NCBI RefSeq assembly: GCF_011801125.1
Contig: NZ_CP046171.1
Span: forward strand, 7,750,001 to 7,814,000
Direction: 5' to 3'
Length of the DNA stretch: 64,000 nucleotides
DNA from: Nocardia brasiliensis
Lineage (GTDB): Bacteria > Actinomycetota > Actinomycetes > Mycobacteriales > Mycobacteriaceae
Below, one piece after another: positions 1-8,851 of the stretch. The translations under genes and the position numbers were made by a program. Each line of letters begins with the position of its first letter. Position 1 is the stretch's first letter. The notes beneath the pieces are model-generated. The model ran no database searches and was not told the origin of the DNA. It saw only the letters and a program-made list of their open reading frames with translations.

Positions 1-70
1 CCCGGAGCGGGTCGCCTGGTGGCAGGACCGCCTCCGCCGCACCTTGCCGCTGGCCACCGCCTCGACCTGA
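1..70 (+). CDS. C-terminal tail of an unidentified protein (partial)
   Basis: Frame 2 is open from the window edge to a TGA at 68-70. It encodes 22 residues ending in LATAST, with an Arg/Trp-rich helix-like stretch (ERVAWWQDRLRR). Codons are mostly G/C at the third position, as expected for a real gene in this genome. Too little is present to assign a family. It converges on the minus-strand gene that ends at 93. Confidence 0.5.
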   Translation, partial: PERVAWWQDRLRRTLPLATAST

Positions 71-92
71 ACGACGCACTCGCGGCGAACAC

Positions 93-605
93 TCAGCCAA
101 GGCGGACCCCGCAGCCCAGCATCGTCGCGCGCAGCACTAGCGCCGCTTCGGGACCGATAACGCCGTCCACCAATTCCAGGTAGCGGGTGCAGAATTCGGG
201 ACCGTGCGGGGCGACCTCGCCGGGCTCGGCCTCCAGGTGATGGGCGAGTTCGTGCAGGACAACGAGTTCACGCAGCGCCCACGCCGTGCCACCGGTGTGC
301 AACGGGACGGCGAGCACCGCGTCGGCGGACTCGTAGTGCGCGGCGGTGGCCCCCGCCCTGGCCCGCACCCGCACCGGCACGCCCGCGCGATCCCATTGCG
401 CCCGAACCCAATTCAGGGCCAGTACCTTGCTCGCATAGACCTGCACCGAATCGACGGAGGCGAAACGCCGCTCGATCGGCAGCGTGATGTGTGAGCCGTA
501 CAGCTCGACGGTGCGGTTGCCGTGTTCGTCGGCTCGGTCGAATACGCCGCGCACCAACTGCTCCGCGTCGTACACCTTGGCGCGCTGCGTATCTCGCACG
601 CTCAC
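93..605 (-). CDS. TIGR04338-type putative metallohydrolase
   Basis: A 170-residue cytosolic protein with a zinc-metallopeptidase-like HELAHH motif near residue 118, followed by a downstream Glu/His region (EPGEVAPHGPEF). This layout fits the small actinobacterial family annotated as TIGR04338 metallohydrolases; the substrate is unknown. The start is GTG at 605. It lies 175 nt downstream of the DUF2786 gene on the same strand, and these two families are often neighbours in actinomycetes (family knowledge), so they may be cotranscribed. Catalytic activity is inferred from the HExxH-like motif only. Confidence 0.75.
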   Translation of the reverse strand: MSVRDTQRAKVYDAEQLVRGVFDRADEHGNRTVELYGSHITLPIERRFASVDSVQVYASKVLALNWVRAQWDRAGVPVRVRARAGATAAHYESADAVLAVPLHTGGTAWALRELVVLHELAHHLEAEPGEVAPHGPEFCTRYLELVDGVIGPEAALVLRATMLGCGVRLG

Positions 606-780
606 GACGCCCCGCCGATCGCGTATCGAGGGTCGTCGCGCCGCCCACCGCCACGCGACGTCGGACTGTGGCTCGAAGCACTCGGCTGACGCACGCCCAC
701 GAGCATCGTCCTACGCACCCGAACGCGCGACCCGAGCCGGAATTCGGCACCTGAGGCACCCGACCGCGCGCGCACCGCAC

Positions 781-1647
781 TCACGCCGACCCGCTGCCCT
801 TGCCTCGCGACTTGCGCGCCGTCAATTGCCCACGCGCGGCGCCGAGTTCGGGCGAGGTACCCAGACGCGCCGCTTTGCCCGCCCGGTCGCCCGCGCGCCG
901 TGCCGCGGCGGAATGCCCGGCCGAGTCCTGCGGTCCGCGCCACGTACCCCGCGCCTCGGAGGTACGCGCGTAGAAGTCGGTGAGTTCGATCTCCTTGTCC
1001 CGCAACGCCAGCGCGGTGCCGGTGGCGGGCGCGTCGGCGGGCGCCACCTCCGCCTCGACCTCGGCCTTGACCGCGGCGAGGCGCTGCCCGATCCGCGCGG
1101 CGAAGGCCATCTGGAAGTTCAGCCGGGCCGTCACGCCCGCGACGGGCGCCTGCACCCGGCGTTGCACCCTGCGACCCCAGCGCTTTTCGGTGACGACCTT
1201 CTCCACCGTGGCCGACCGGTACTGGCCCGACTTGATGTACTGATCCGAGGCGCGGACCATCTGCACGAGCAGACTCGCGTACAACGCCTCGCAAGTATCG
1301 ATGTCGGAGTCGAAACCGTAGGCGTACACCTGGGTCGAGGTGCGAGCGACATCGCAGCGCACATCGTTGGCGGTCGCGATCGCGACGAACAATTGCACGT
1401 ACGTGCGCAATCCACGCTTGCCCGGCTCGCCGATCGGGATGATCCGCTGCACCGGGGTCGGCCTGCGTTCACGCCCCGCGACGTGCGCACGCGCCACCGT
1501 CAGATCGATGGACGAGCGCGTCGCGAGGCGCTGCGCCGCGGCGAGGAACGCCTCGGCCTCGTGTTCGTTGTCGGTGGACTCGGCCTGGCGCAGCAGTCCG
1601 CCGATGCGTGTCAGCATCCGTTCGGGAACCGGGTTCGGCGATGTCAT
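781..1647 (-). CDS. DUF2786 domain-containing protein
   Basis: About 288 residues from the ATG at 1647. The open frame extends 25 codons further upstream, but that extension is low-complexity, and MTSPNPVPERMLTRIGGLLRQ gives the usual DUF2786 beginning (helix with LLRQAES..NEHEAEAFLAAAQRLA). The middle part contains YVQLFVAIATANDVRC and a conserved GFDSDIDTCEALY stretch. The C-terminus is a basic Ala/Arg-rich tail. Function is unknown. The gene is divergent from the ABC transporter lipoprotein gene and upstream of the metallohydrolase on the same strand. Confidence 0.75.
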   Translation of the reverse strand: MTSPNPVPERMLTRIGGLLRQAESTDNEHEAEAFLAAAQRLATRSSIDLTVARAHVAGRERRPTPVQRIIPIGEPGKRGLRTYVQLFVAIATANDVRCDVARTSTQVYAYGFDSDIDTCEALYASLLVQMVRASDQYIKSGQYRSATVEKVVTEKRWGRRVQRRVQAPVAGVTARLNFQMAFAARIGQRLAAVKAEVEAEVAPADAPATGTALALRDKEIELTDFYARTSEARGTWRGPQDSAGHSAAARRAGDRAGKAARLGTSPELGAARGQLTARKSRGKGSGSA

Positions 1648-1790
1648 CACCTGCGAGCTTAGGCGGCTGGACGCGGCGGCGTAGCGAGGACTTCCCGCCA
1701 CATGCCCCCGAGTAACTCCCACACCATGTATCTTGCGTTGTGCAACCGGCAGGGTGTGCTAATGCTCACGATCGATCTGGAGTGTCCGCG

Positions 1791-3092
1791 ATGGCTGTGA
1801 AAAAGGTGTCGTCCCTACGTACGTCGCTCGTACCGAAGGCCGCGATGGCGGCTGTCTCGGTCGCGCTGCTGACGGCGACGTTCACCAGCGCCTGCTCCAG
1901 TGACAGCGGCGGCAGCCCGATCAACCAGAACCTGGACGGGCGCGGCCCGATCACCTACGTCGAGGGCAAGGACACCACCGAGACCGGTGCGGTCAAGCAG
2001 CTCATCGAGCGCTGGAACGCCGCGCACCCGGACGAACAGGTGACGTTCAAGGAACAGTCGAACGACGCCTCGCAGCAGTATGACGACCTGGTCGAGCACA
2101 TGCGCTCCAAGCAGTCCAACTACGACGTGGTCGCGCTCGACGTGCCGTGGACCGCCGAGTTCGCCGCGAAGGGCTGGATCCAGCCGCTCAAGGACTCCTT
2201 CGCCATCGACACCTCCGCGCTGCTCTCCCCGCCGGTCGCCAGCGCCACCTACAACAACACCCTCTACGCGGCGCCGCGAAACACCAACGGCGGCTTGCTG
2301 TTCTACCGCAAGGACCTGGTGCCCAACCCGCCGAAGACCTGGACCGAGCTGCTCGCGCAGTGCCCGGTGGCCAAGGAGCAGAACATCGGCTGCTACGCCG
2401 GGCAGTTCGCACCCTACGAGGGCCTGACGGTGAACACCGCCGAGGTGATCAACGCCTACGGCGGCAGCTTCGTCGGCTCCGACGGCAAGACCCCGACGGT
2501 GAACAGCCCGCAGTCGAGGGCCGGACTCAAGGTGCTGGTCGACGCCTACAAGAACGGCGACATCCCGCCGGAGGCCATCTCCTTCAAGGAGCCGGAGAGC
2601 AGCAACGCCTTCGCGCAGGGCAAGCTGATGTTCCTGCGGTCGTGGCCGTCCACCTACGGTGACGTCGGCGGCGAGTCGTCCGCGGTCAAGGACAAGTTCG
2701 GAGTCGCGCCGCTGCCCGGCGAGAACGGTGTCGGCGCGTCCACCCTCGGCGGCTACAACGCCGCGATCAGCGCCTACTCCAAGAACAAGGCCACCGCGCT
2801 CGACTTCCTGCGCTTCCTGATCAGCGAGGACGCCCAGCACATCGTCGCCTCCGGCGCGCTGCCCTCGGTGCGCGCGTCGATGTACGACGACCCGGCACTG
2901 ATCGCGAAGATGCCGTACCTGCCCGCGCTCAAGGATTCCATCGCCAGCGCGGTGCCGCGCCCGGTCACGCCGTTCTACCCCGCGGTGTCGAAGGCCATCC
3001 AGGAAAACGCCTATGCTGCGCTGAAGCAGACCAAGTCTGTCGACGACGCGATCACCGGCATGCAGAAGGGCATCGAGACCGCGGGATCGTAG
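1791..3092 (+). CDS. Sugar ABC transporter substrate-binding lipoprotein (LpqY/ThuE-like)
   Basis: A 433-residue extracytoplasmic solute-binding protein of the carbohydrate type (SBP_bac_1). The start at 1791 gives a signal peptide (basic MAVKKVSSLRTSLVPK, hydrophobic core) ending in lipobox TSAC, with the lipidated Cys near residue 36. LDVPWTAEFAAKGWIQPL and NTNGGLLFYRKDL resemble the mycobacterial trehalose-binding LpqY. It is followed by two permease genes in the same direction, so the product should deliver a di- or oligosaccharide to them. The ligand (trehalose or another alpha-glucoside) is inference from similarity. Confidence 0.85.
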   Translation: MAVKKVSSLRTSLVPKAAMAAVSVALLTATFTSACSSDSGGSPINQNLDGRGPITYVEGKDTTETGAVKQLIERWNAAHPDEQVTFKEQSNDASQQYDDLVEHMRSKQSNYDVVALDVPWTAEFAAKGWIQPLKDSFAIDTSALLSPPVASATYNNTLYAAPRNTNGGLLFYRKDLVPNPPKTWTELLAQCPVAKEQNIGCYAGQFAPYEGLTVNTAEVINAYGGSFVGSDGKTPTVNSPQSRAGLKVLVDAYKNGDIPPEAISFKEPESSNAFAQGKLMFLRSWPSTYGDVGGESSAVKDKFGVAPLPGENGVGASTLGGYNAAISAYSKNKATALDFLRFLISEDAQHIVASGALPSVRASMYDDPALIAKMPYLPALKDSIASAVPRPVTPFYPAVSKAIQENAYAALKQTKSVDDAITGMQKGIETAGS

Positions 3093-3137
3093 GCGCGAGC
3101 GCAACGGACCCGACGAGACCCGTAGGAGAGAGAAACG

Positions 3138-4160
3138 GTGTCGGATCCTTCGGGAGCGGCCAGCACTGTGTCGAGCGAGGATTTCCTGCCACGTAAGCGT
3201 GGGCTCGGCGAGACCCTGGCCTCGGAAATGCGGCGCTCCGGTAAAGCGTGGCTGTTCGTCTCGCCGGTATTGCTGGCGCTTGCCGTGGTCATCGGGTATC
3301 CGGTGGTGCGGGCGCTGTGGATGTCGTTCCAGAAGGACTCGGGACTGGACCCGGCGACGGGGATGTTCACCGAGGGCGGCAGCGCGGGCTTCTCGAACTA
3401 CACCCACTGGCTGCTGCAACAGTGCCAGGCCGGCGGCGAGACGGTCAGCTGTCCCACCGGCAACCTCGGTTCGCAGTTCTGGATGGCCATCGGCGTCACG
3501 CTGTTCTTCACGGTGGTCACGGTGACGCTGGAGGCCACCCTCGGTCTCGGCTTCGCCATGGTGATGGGCAAGACGTTCCGCGGCCGCGCCCTGCTGCGCG
3601 CCGCGGTGCTCATCCCCTGGGCGATCCCGACCGCGGTCACGGCGCGGCTGTGGGAGTTCATGTTCCAGTACGACGGCGTGGTGAACCGGGTGTTCGGCAC
3701 CCACATCCTGTGGACCTCCGACGCCTGGGCCGCGCGGTTCGCGGTGATCGCCGCCGACGTGTGGAAGACGACGCCGTTCATGGCGCTGCTGTTGCTGGCG
3801 GGTCTGCAGGTGATCCCGGCCGACGTGTACGAGGCGGCCAGGGTCGACGGCGCCACCGCCTGGCAGCGCTTCACCCAGATCACGCTGCCGCTGCTGCGGC
3901 CGGCGCTGCTGGTCGCGGTGCTGTTCCGCACCATGGACGCGCTGCGCATGTACGACCTGCCCGCGATCATGACGCTGAACAACCCGTCCACCCGGGTGCT
4001 GTCGATCCTGGTCGTCGATCAGGTCCGGCAGGGCCCCAACAGCGCGGCCGCACTGTCGACGATCACCTTCCTGTTGATCTTCGCGGTGGCCTTCGTGCTG
4101 GTGAAGGTCTTGGGCGCGAACGCGGTCCGGACCCAAGAGGAACAGCGAGAGGCGCACTGA
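3138..4160 (+). CDS. Sugar ABC transporter permease 1 (SugA/MalF-like)
   Basis: A 340-residue inner-membrane permease with about six hydrophobic segments. It carries the cytoplasmic EAA loop near residues 230-250 (YEAARVDGATAWQRFTQITLPLLRP), which contacts the ATPase. GTG start at 3138 follows GGAGAGAG about 5 nt upstream. The gene sits 45 nt after the binding protein and overlaps the next permease by one base (TGATG), so the three genes form one operon. The MalF/SugA assignment follows from its position and its longer N-terminus. Confidence 0.88.
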   Translation: MSDPSGAASTVSSEDFLPRKRGLGETLASEMRRSGKAWLFVSPVLLALAVVIGYPVVRALWMSFQKDSGLDPATGMFTEGGSAGFSNYTHWLLQQCQAGGETVSCPTGNLGSQFWMAIGVTLFFTVVTVTLEATLGLGFAMVMGKTFRGRALLRAAVLIPWAIPTAVTARLWEFMFQYDGVVNRVFGTHILWTSDAWAARFAVIAADVWKTTPFMALLLLAGLQVIPADVYEAARVDGATAWQRFTQITLPLLRPALLVAVLFRTMDALRMYDLPAIMTLNNPSTRVLSILVVDQVRQGPNSAAALSTITFLLIFAVAFVLVKVLGANAVRTQEEQREAH

Positions 4161-5038
4161 TGTCCGTTCAGACTTCGGCAAAGCCTGCCGCGCAATCGGT
4201 TCCGTGGACCAACCGGCTCAAGTCGGTGCGGCTGTACGCCGGTGTGTTCATCGTGCTGGTGTGGGGTCTCGGACCGTTCTACTGGATGGCCGTCACCGCG
4301 TTCCGCGATCCGGACTACACCTTCGACAGCACGCCCTGGCCCACGCACGTCACGCTGGAGAACTTCCGCAACGCCTTCGACACCAGCCGTGGCAACAACT
4401 TCGGCAGGGCGCTGCTCAACAGCGTGGTCATCGGCTCGATCACCACGGTGATCGCCCTGCTCATCGGGGTCATGGCGGCATACGCGCTGGCGCGGCTGAC
4501 CTTCCGCGGCAAGTATCTGGTGTCGGGGCTGATCCTGAGCGCATCGATGTTTCCGGTCGTCGTCCTGGTGACCCCCCTGTTCCAGCTGTTCACCAACATC
4601 GGCTGGATCGGCCAGTACCAGGCGATGATCATCCCGAACATCTCGTTCGTGCTGCCGATGACGGTCTACATCCTCGCCTCGTTCTTCACCGAGTTGCCCT
4701 GGGAACTCGAAGAAGCCGCGCGCATCGACGGCGCGACGAAGATGCAGGCCTTCCGCCTGGTGATGTTGCCGCTGGCCGCGCCCGCGGTGTTCACCACCGC
4801 GATCCTGGCGTTCATCGCCGCGGTCAACGAGTACCTGCTCGCCCGGCTGCTCTCCTCGGACAAGACCGAGCCGGTGACCGTCGCGGTCGCCCGGTTCTCC
4901 GGCAACAATCCGCTGGTCGAGCCGTACGCGGCGATCATGGCGGCGGGCACCATCGTGTCCATTCCGCTGGTGCTCATGGTGCTGCTGTTCCAGCGCCGGA
5001 TCATCTCCGGTCTCACCGCCGGTGGCGTCAAGAGCTGA
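4160..5038 (+). CDS. Sugar ABC transporter permease 2 (SugB/MalG-like)
   Basis: A 292-residue permease. The ATG at 4160-4162 overlaps the stop of permease 1 by one base, implying translational coupling. It has about six membrane segments and the EAA motif ELEEAARIDGATKMQAFRLVMLPLAAPA. The C-terminal FQRRIISGLTAGGVKS is the typical MalG/SugB ending. No ABC ATPase follows; the next gene is a PBP. The pair must therefore use an ATPase encoded elsewhere, as MsiK-type shared ATPases do in actinomycetes. Confidence 0.88.
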   Translation: MSVQTSAKPAAQSVPWTNRLKSVRLYAGVFIVLVWGLGPFYWMAVTAFRDPDYTFDSTPWPTHVTLENFRNAFDTSRGNNFGRALLNSVVIGSITTVIALLIGVMAAYALARLTFRGKYLVSGLILSASMFPVVVLVTPLFQLFTNIGWIGQYQAMIIPNISFVLPMTVYILASFFTELPWELEEAARIDGATKMQAFRLVMLPLAAPAVFTTAILAFIAAVNEYLLARLLSSDKTEPVTVAVARFSGNNPLVEPYAAIMAAGTIVSIPLVLMVLLFQRRIISGLTAGGVKS

Positions 5039-5186
5039 CCCCTAGGCGCGATCGCGCTGCGTCGCGACGCCCCGGTGATAGCATCGCGGGTCACCCACCG
5101 CACGAGTACAGTCGGGCCGTGGGGGCACATTTCCGATCGTTGTTCGTGCAGGTGAGTTTCGACCGACGCTCCGGGAGGAGATGATC

Positions 5187-7439
5187 GTGGGCTCGATTCG
5201 CAGGCGGAAGTCGCGGCGCGGCGCCGAGTCCGCGCCCTATTCCTCCATCGCGGGTTTCAACGAGCTGACCTCACCCGCCGCCCGCGCGAATCGTCGTGCG
5301 CACGCGGCGAACAACCGCCCGCCCGCCCGGCCGAGACCCACCACAGACCCGAATCACCCGCCGCGCGGCAGGGCCGAACGCCTGCGGCGGCTCGTGCTCG
5401 CGCTGTTCATCATCTTCGGTGTGGTGCCGCTGCTGCTCTCGGTGCTCGTCTACTGGAGCGCCGAGATCCCGGACCCGAGCTCGGTGCAGACCAACCAGAT
5501 CGCCACCATCCTGGCCGCCGACAGCAGCACGGTGATCGCCAAAGTCGTACCGCCGAACGGGAATCGGAGCCCGGTGCCGCTGAGCGAGGTGCCGCAGTCG
5601 ATGCGGGACGCGATACTGTCCGCCGAGGACCGCAACTTCTACAGCAACCCCGGCTATTCCACCTCAGGCTTCCTGCGCGCCGCGCGGGACAACCTGCTGG
5701 GCCGTGACGACGCGGGCGGCGGCTCCACCATCACCCAGCAGTACGTGAAGAACGCCTTCCTCGGCTCCGAGCGCACACTGACCAGGAAGATGCGGGAATT
5801 GATCATCGCGGCCAAGATGGCGCGGCAGTGGAGCAAGGACGACATCCTCGCCGCCTACCTCAACACCATCTACTACGGGCGCGGCTCCTACGGCATCGCC
5901 GCGGCGACCAAGGCCTATTTCAACAAGCCGGTGAACCAGCTGACCCTGGCCGAGAGCGCGGTGCTCGCCGCGCTCGTGCGCACCCCGTCCATCCTGGACC
6001 CGGAGTCGCATCTGCCCGATCTGACGGCACGCTGGCAGTACGTGCTCGACGGCATGGTCGAGATGGGCGTGCTCGCCCCCGGCACCCGCGACGCCACCAC
6101 GTTCCCGGCGATCATCCCGCTCAGCGAGATTCCCGACGAGAACGTGGCCCGCGGGCCGGAGGGGTTGATCCGGGCCCAGGTGGTCCGCGAGCTGCGGTCC
6201 TCCGGGATCAGCGAGCACGAACTGAACACCGGGGCTCTGCAGATCACCACCACGATCGACGCCAAGGCCCAGCAGGCGGTGCTCGGCGCGGTGCAGGATC
6301 GGCTGGCCGGTCAGCCGCCCGAACTGCGCGCCGCGGTGGTGTCGATCGATCCGCGCTCGGGCGCGGTGCGGGCCTACTTCGGCGGATTCGACGGCATCGG
6401 CTACGACTTCGCCCAGGCGCCCTTGCAGACCGGCTCGGCATTCAAGCCGTTCGCCGCGATCGCCGCGCAGCAGCAGAGCATCCCGCTGACCCGCGTGCTG
6501 GACAGTTCCCCGGTCACCGACCGCGGCACCAAGATCACCAACGTGGACGGTGAGTCGTGCGGCAAGTGCAGCATGGCCGAGGCGCTCAAACGCTCGCTGA
6601 ACACCAGCTTCTATCGGCTCACCATGTCGATGTTCAACGGCCCCGAGTCGATCGCCGACGCGGCGCACGCCGCGGGCATCCCGGAGCGGATCCCCGGCGT
6701 CGCCGGTAAGACGCTGACCGAGGACGGTGGCCGGCCGTTGAACGGAATCGTGTTGGGGCAGTATCTCGTTCGCCCCATCGATATGGCATCGGCCTATGGC
6801 ACCATCGGTGCGTCCGGGGTCTACCATCAGCCGTACTTCGTGCAGCGGGTGGTGACCGGCGACGGACGGGTGCTGCTGGACCGCGGCGCTCCGGAACAGC
6901 AGATCGGCAAGCAGATGCCCGCTGGGCAACAACGCATCCCCAAGGCGATCGCCGACAAGACCACGCAGGCGATGACGCCGATCGCCGCGTACTCCAACGG
7001 GCACGCCCTGGCCGGTGGCAGGCCGTCCGCGGCCAAGACCGGCACCACCCAGCTCGGCCAGTCCGACGACAACAAGGACGCGTGGATGATCGGCTTCACC
7101 CCGTCGCTGTCCACGGCCGTCTGGATCGGCACCGAGCAGTCCCAGCCCATCCGCACCGCACGCGGTGCCGACATCTACGGCTCCGGGCTGCCCGCCGACA
7201 TCTGGAAGCAGGTGATGGACAACGCGCTCGACGGCACCGCGGTCGAGCAGTTCCCCGCGGTGGAAGGGAGCAACCCGACCGCGCAACCGAACGCGAACAA
7301 GCCCTCCGGCGGCACCTACGACATCTTGAACCCGCCGACGGGCACCCCGCGCGAACCGGTCGTCATCATCCCGCCCGCCCCGCAGGGGCCCAAGGAAGTG
7401 GAGATCTTCCCTGGCCTGAGCATCCCGGTCCCGGGATAG
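5187..7439 (+). CDS. Class A penicillin-binding protein (transglycosylase/transpeptidase), copy 1
   Basis: A bifunctional peptidoglycan synthase of about 750 residues. A basic cytoplasmic N-terminus is followed by a membrane anchor near residues 67-90. The GT51 domain shows EDRNFYSNPG, GGGSTITQQYVKN and RKMRELIIAAKMARQWSKDD. The transpeptidase domain shows SxxK (GSAFKP), SLNTSF and KTGTTQ. The C-terminus is Pro-rich. GTG at 5187 is preferred over ATG at 5181 because AGGAG at 5176-5180 lies 6 nt before the GTG but abuts the ATG. It is a paralogue of the PBP at 11246, sharing order and most motifs. Confidence 0.9.
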   Translation: MGSIRRRKSRRGAESAPYSSIAGFNELTSPAARANRRAHAANNRPPARPRPTTDPNHPPRGRAERLRRLVLALFIIFGVVPLLLSVLVYWSAEIPDPSSVQTNQIATILAADSSTVIAKVVPPNGNRSPVPLSEVPQSMRDAILSAEDRNFYSNPGYSTSGFLRAARDNLLGRDDAGGGSTITQQYVKNAFLGSERTLTRKMRELIIAAKMARQWSKDDILAAYLNTIYYGRGSYGIAAATKAYFNKPVNQLTLAESAVLAALVRTPSILDPESHLPDLTARWQYVLDGMVEMGVLAPGTRDATTFPAIIPLSEIPDENVARGPEGLIRAQVVRELRSSGISEHELNTGALQITTTIDAKAQQAVLGAVQDRLAGQPPELRAAVVSIDPRSGAVRAYFGGFDGIGYDFAQAPLQTGSAFKPFAAIAAQQQSIPLTRVLDSSPVTDRGTKITNVDGESCGKCSMAEALKRSLNTSFYRLTMSMFNGPESIADAAHAAGIPERIPGVAGKTLTEDGGRPLNGIVLGQYLVRPIDMASAYGTIGASGVYHQPYFVQRVVTGDGRVLLDRGAPEQQIGKQMPAGQQRIPKAIADKTTQAMTPIAAYSNGHALAGGRPSAAKTGTTQLGQSDDNKDAWMIGFTPSLSTAVWIGTEQSQPIRTARGADIYGSGLPADIWKQVMDNALDGTAVEQFPAVEGSNPTAQPNANKPSGGTYDILNPPTGTPREPVVIIPPAPQGPKEVEIFPGLSIPVPG

Positions 7440-7743
7440 CGATGATGCTGTGACCTTCGTGCACCCAGGGGAACGGTTGGCATGGCAGCATCGTTTGCCA
7501 GAGTGAGAGCGAGCAGGGGCTGGGTCGGAACAGGCCGACGCCGGGGCCCCGGGATCGATGCGGAAGGATATGCGCTCGAGCGACGACACAGCGGTGTGAG
7601 CGACAGGCCCGACGGCGACGGCTTGCCTGACCACGATGGGCTACGAGACCGAACACAGCGACCCGTGAGCCGGCCCGGAGGCGCACCACGAAGGGCCGGG
7701 GAGCGCCGCAATTGGAGACAGACGAGACATAGGGGCTACGCCG
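7440..7743. other. Intergenic stretch with no convincing gene
   Basis: A 304-nt gap between PBP copy 1 and the first GyrI-like gene. Open frames here give Arg/Gly/Pro-rich translations without recognisable motifs and are probably non-coding. I see no strong terminator. A short TGGCA...TGCCA inverted repeat near 7478-7500 is too weak to call. The promoter of the GyrI-like pair presumably lies in the last 100 nt. Confidence 0.4.
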
Positions 7744-8202
7744 GTGGATTTCAATGTCGTTGACCAACCCGAGACGCTGGTGGCGGGCACGGTACTGCGC
7801 AGCCCGGCGCTCGCGGTCGAGGGGCCGCGCCGCGCGAAAGTCGAAGAGGCGTGGAAGCACAACCTGGCGCGCCAGCTGCCCGGACCGCCGACGACCGCGT
7901 ACGTCGACCACGCGCCGGAGATCAATTCGTATTTGACCCACATCGTGGGTTATCGCTGCCGCGGCCTCGACGACTTATTGCCCGGTGACGTGCTGGCACG
8001 GGTGCCCGCGGGGCGATTCGCCCGATTCATCGCCAGCGGCGACAACCTCGGCGACACCATCGTGCACATCTGGCGTTCGGTGTGGGATGCCGAGGCGGCG
8101 GGCCGTTTCGTGCGGTCCTACACCGGCGACTGGGAGCACTATCCCGACGCGCGCACGGTCGAAGTTTTCGTAGCGCTGGCAGACGACCAAGTCGACGGGT
8201 AG
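7744..8202 (+). CDS. GyrI-like / AraC-type effector-binding domain protein, copy 1
   Basis: A 152-residue single-domain protein with GTG start. The order of elements (LVAGTVLRSPALAVEGPRRAKVEEAWKHN, then GYRCRGLDDLLPGDVLARVPAGRFARFIASGD, IVHIWRSVWD, and EHYPDARTVEVFVAL) is that of stand-alone GyrI-like effector-binding proteins, whose fold binds small hydrophobic or cationic ligands. There is no DNA-binding domain. Ten bases separate it from a second, related copy, so the two form a small operon. The ligand is unknown. Confidence 0.75.
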   Translation: MDFNVVDQPETLVAGTVLRSPALAVEGPRRAKVEEAWKHNLARQLPGPPTTAYVDHAPEINSYLTHIVGYRCRGLDDLLPGDVLARVPAGRFARFIASGDNLGDTIVHIWRSVWDAEAAGRFVRSYTGDWEHYPDARTVEVFVALADDQVDG

Positions 8203-8211
8203 GAACAGACT

Positions 8212-8637
8212 GTGGACTTCGAGATTGTCACGTTGGACCAGAGCCTGGTCGCCGGACTGACCGTCCCCCTGGCCGGCCGTGAGGTGACCGCACGCGACCT
8301 CGACCTGGTGAACTTCACCTGGGATCGCTACCTCGCGCGGGAGAAGAACGTGCCGCGGGTGGCCGCTTACATCGGCCAGAACGATCACGCCGTCGCGGTG
8401 CTCGGCTACGAGATCACCGGCATGGACGAGATGGACGCCGGCGACGTGCTCACCCGCGTTCCGCAGGGCCGCTACGCCAAGTTCGTCGTCTCCGACAAGC
8501 CCTACGACCTGCTGCGCACCGCGTGGGCCCAGGTACGCAAGGCCGAGAGCGCGGGCACCATCACCCGCTCCCACACCGCCGAGATCGAGCGCTACACCGG
8601 CCCCACCTCGGTAGAGGTCTACGTCTCCCTCGACTGA
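8212..8637 (+). CDS. GyrI-like effector-binding domain protein, copy 2
   Basis: A 141-residue paralogue of the preceding gene. It shares MDF.IV..Q.LVAG, GYEITGMDEMDAGDVLTRVPQGRYAKFVVSD, a W-centred helix (LRTAWAQVRKAE) and YTGPTSVEVYVSLD. GTG start at 8212. It looks like a tandem duplication that has since diverged. It is the last gene of its unit and is followed by two inverted repeats that separate it from the convergent ino1 gene. Confidence 0.75.
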   Translation: MDFEIVTLDQSLVAGLTVPLAGREVTARDLDLVNFTWDRYLAREKNVPRVAAYIGQNDHAVAVLGYEITGMDEMDAGDVLTRVPQGRYAKFVVSDKPYDLLRTAWAQVRKAESAGTITRSHTAEIERYTGPTSVEVYVSLD

Positions 8638-8662
8638 GCACCGACCGGACCCCAACACAGCA

Positions 8663-8696
8663 AAGTCGCCCGAAGGCTGAAACCTCCGGGCGACTT
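8663..8696 (+). terminator. Hairpin after the GyrI-like pair
   Basis: A perfect 10-bp inverted repeat: AAGTCGCCCG at 8663-8672 and CGGGCGACTT at 8687-8696 around a 14-nt loop. It lies 25 nt after the stop at 8637. There is only a short T-rich run behind it (CTATT), as is common for high-GC terminators. Confidence 0.7.
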
Positions 8697-8732
8697 CTAT
8701 TAACAGCCCACAGCGCGAGTCTTACGAGCGCG

Positions 8733-8824
8733 TTCGCGGCCCGTCTCGCATCCGAGTGGCCGAAGCGCACGCGCCGCAGGCGCAAGTCTCGGCCGCTCGG
8801 ATGCGAGACACCAGGGGCCGCGAA
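8733..8824. repeat. Long compound inverted repeat between convergent genes
   Basis: A 92-nt near-continuous stem. Outer arms are TTCGCGGCCC (8733-8742) and GGGCCGCGAA (8815-8824). Middle arms are TCTCGCATCCGAG (8744-8756) and CTCGGATGCGAGA (8796-8808). Inner arms are GGCCGA (8758-8763) and TCGGCC (8789-8794). It ends 28 nt before the ino1 stop. It may act as a bidirectional terminator or be a REP-like mobile palindrome. Confidence 0.8.
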
Positions 8825-8851
8825 CCCGCCGCGCCCGCGCGGCCAACTAAC

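Noticed and set aside
1815..4181. A 788-codon open frame on the minus strand
   Set aside because: It lies antisense to the ABC importer genes, its translation is Arg/Gly/His-rich with no motif, and long antisense frames are common in high-GC DNA.
7482..7763. Small gene before the GyrI-like pair
   Set aside because: Arg/Gly/Pro-rich 93-codon frame overlapping the next gene, without a spaced RBS or motif.
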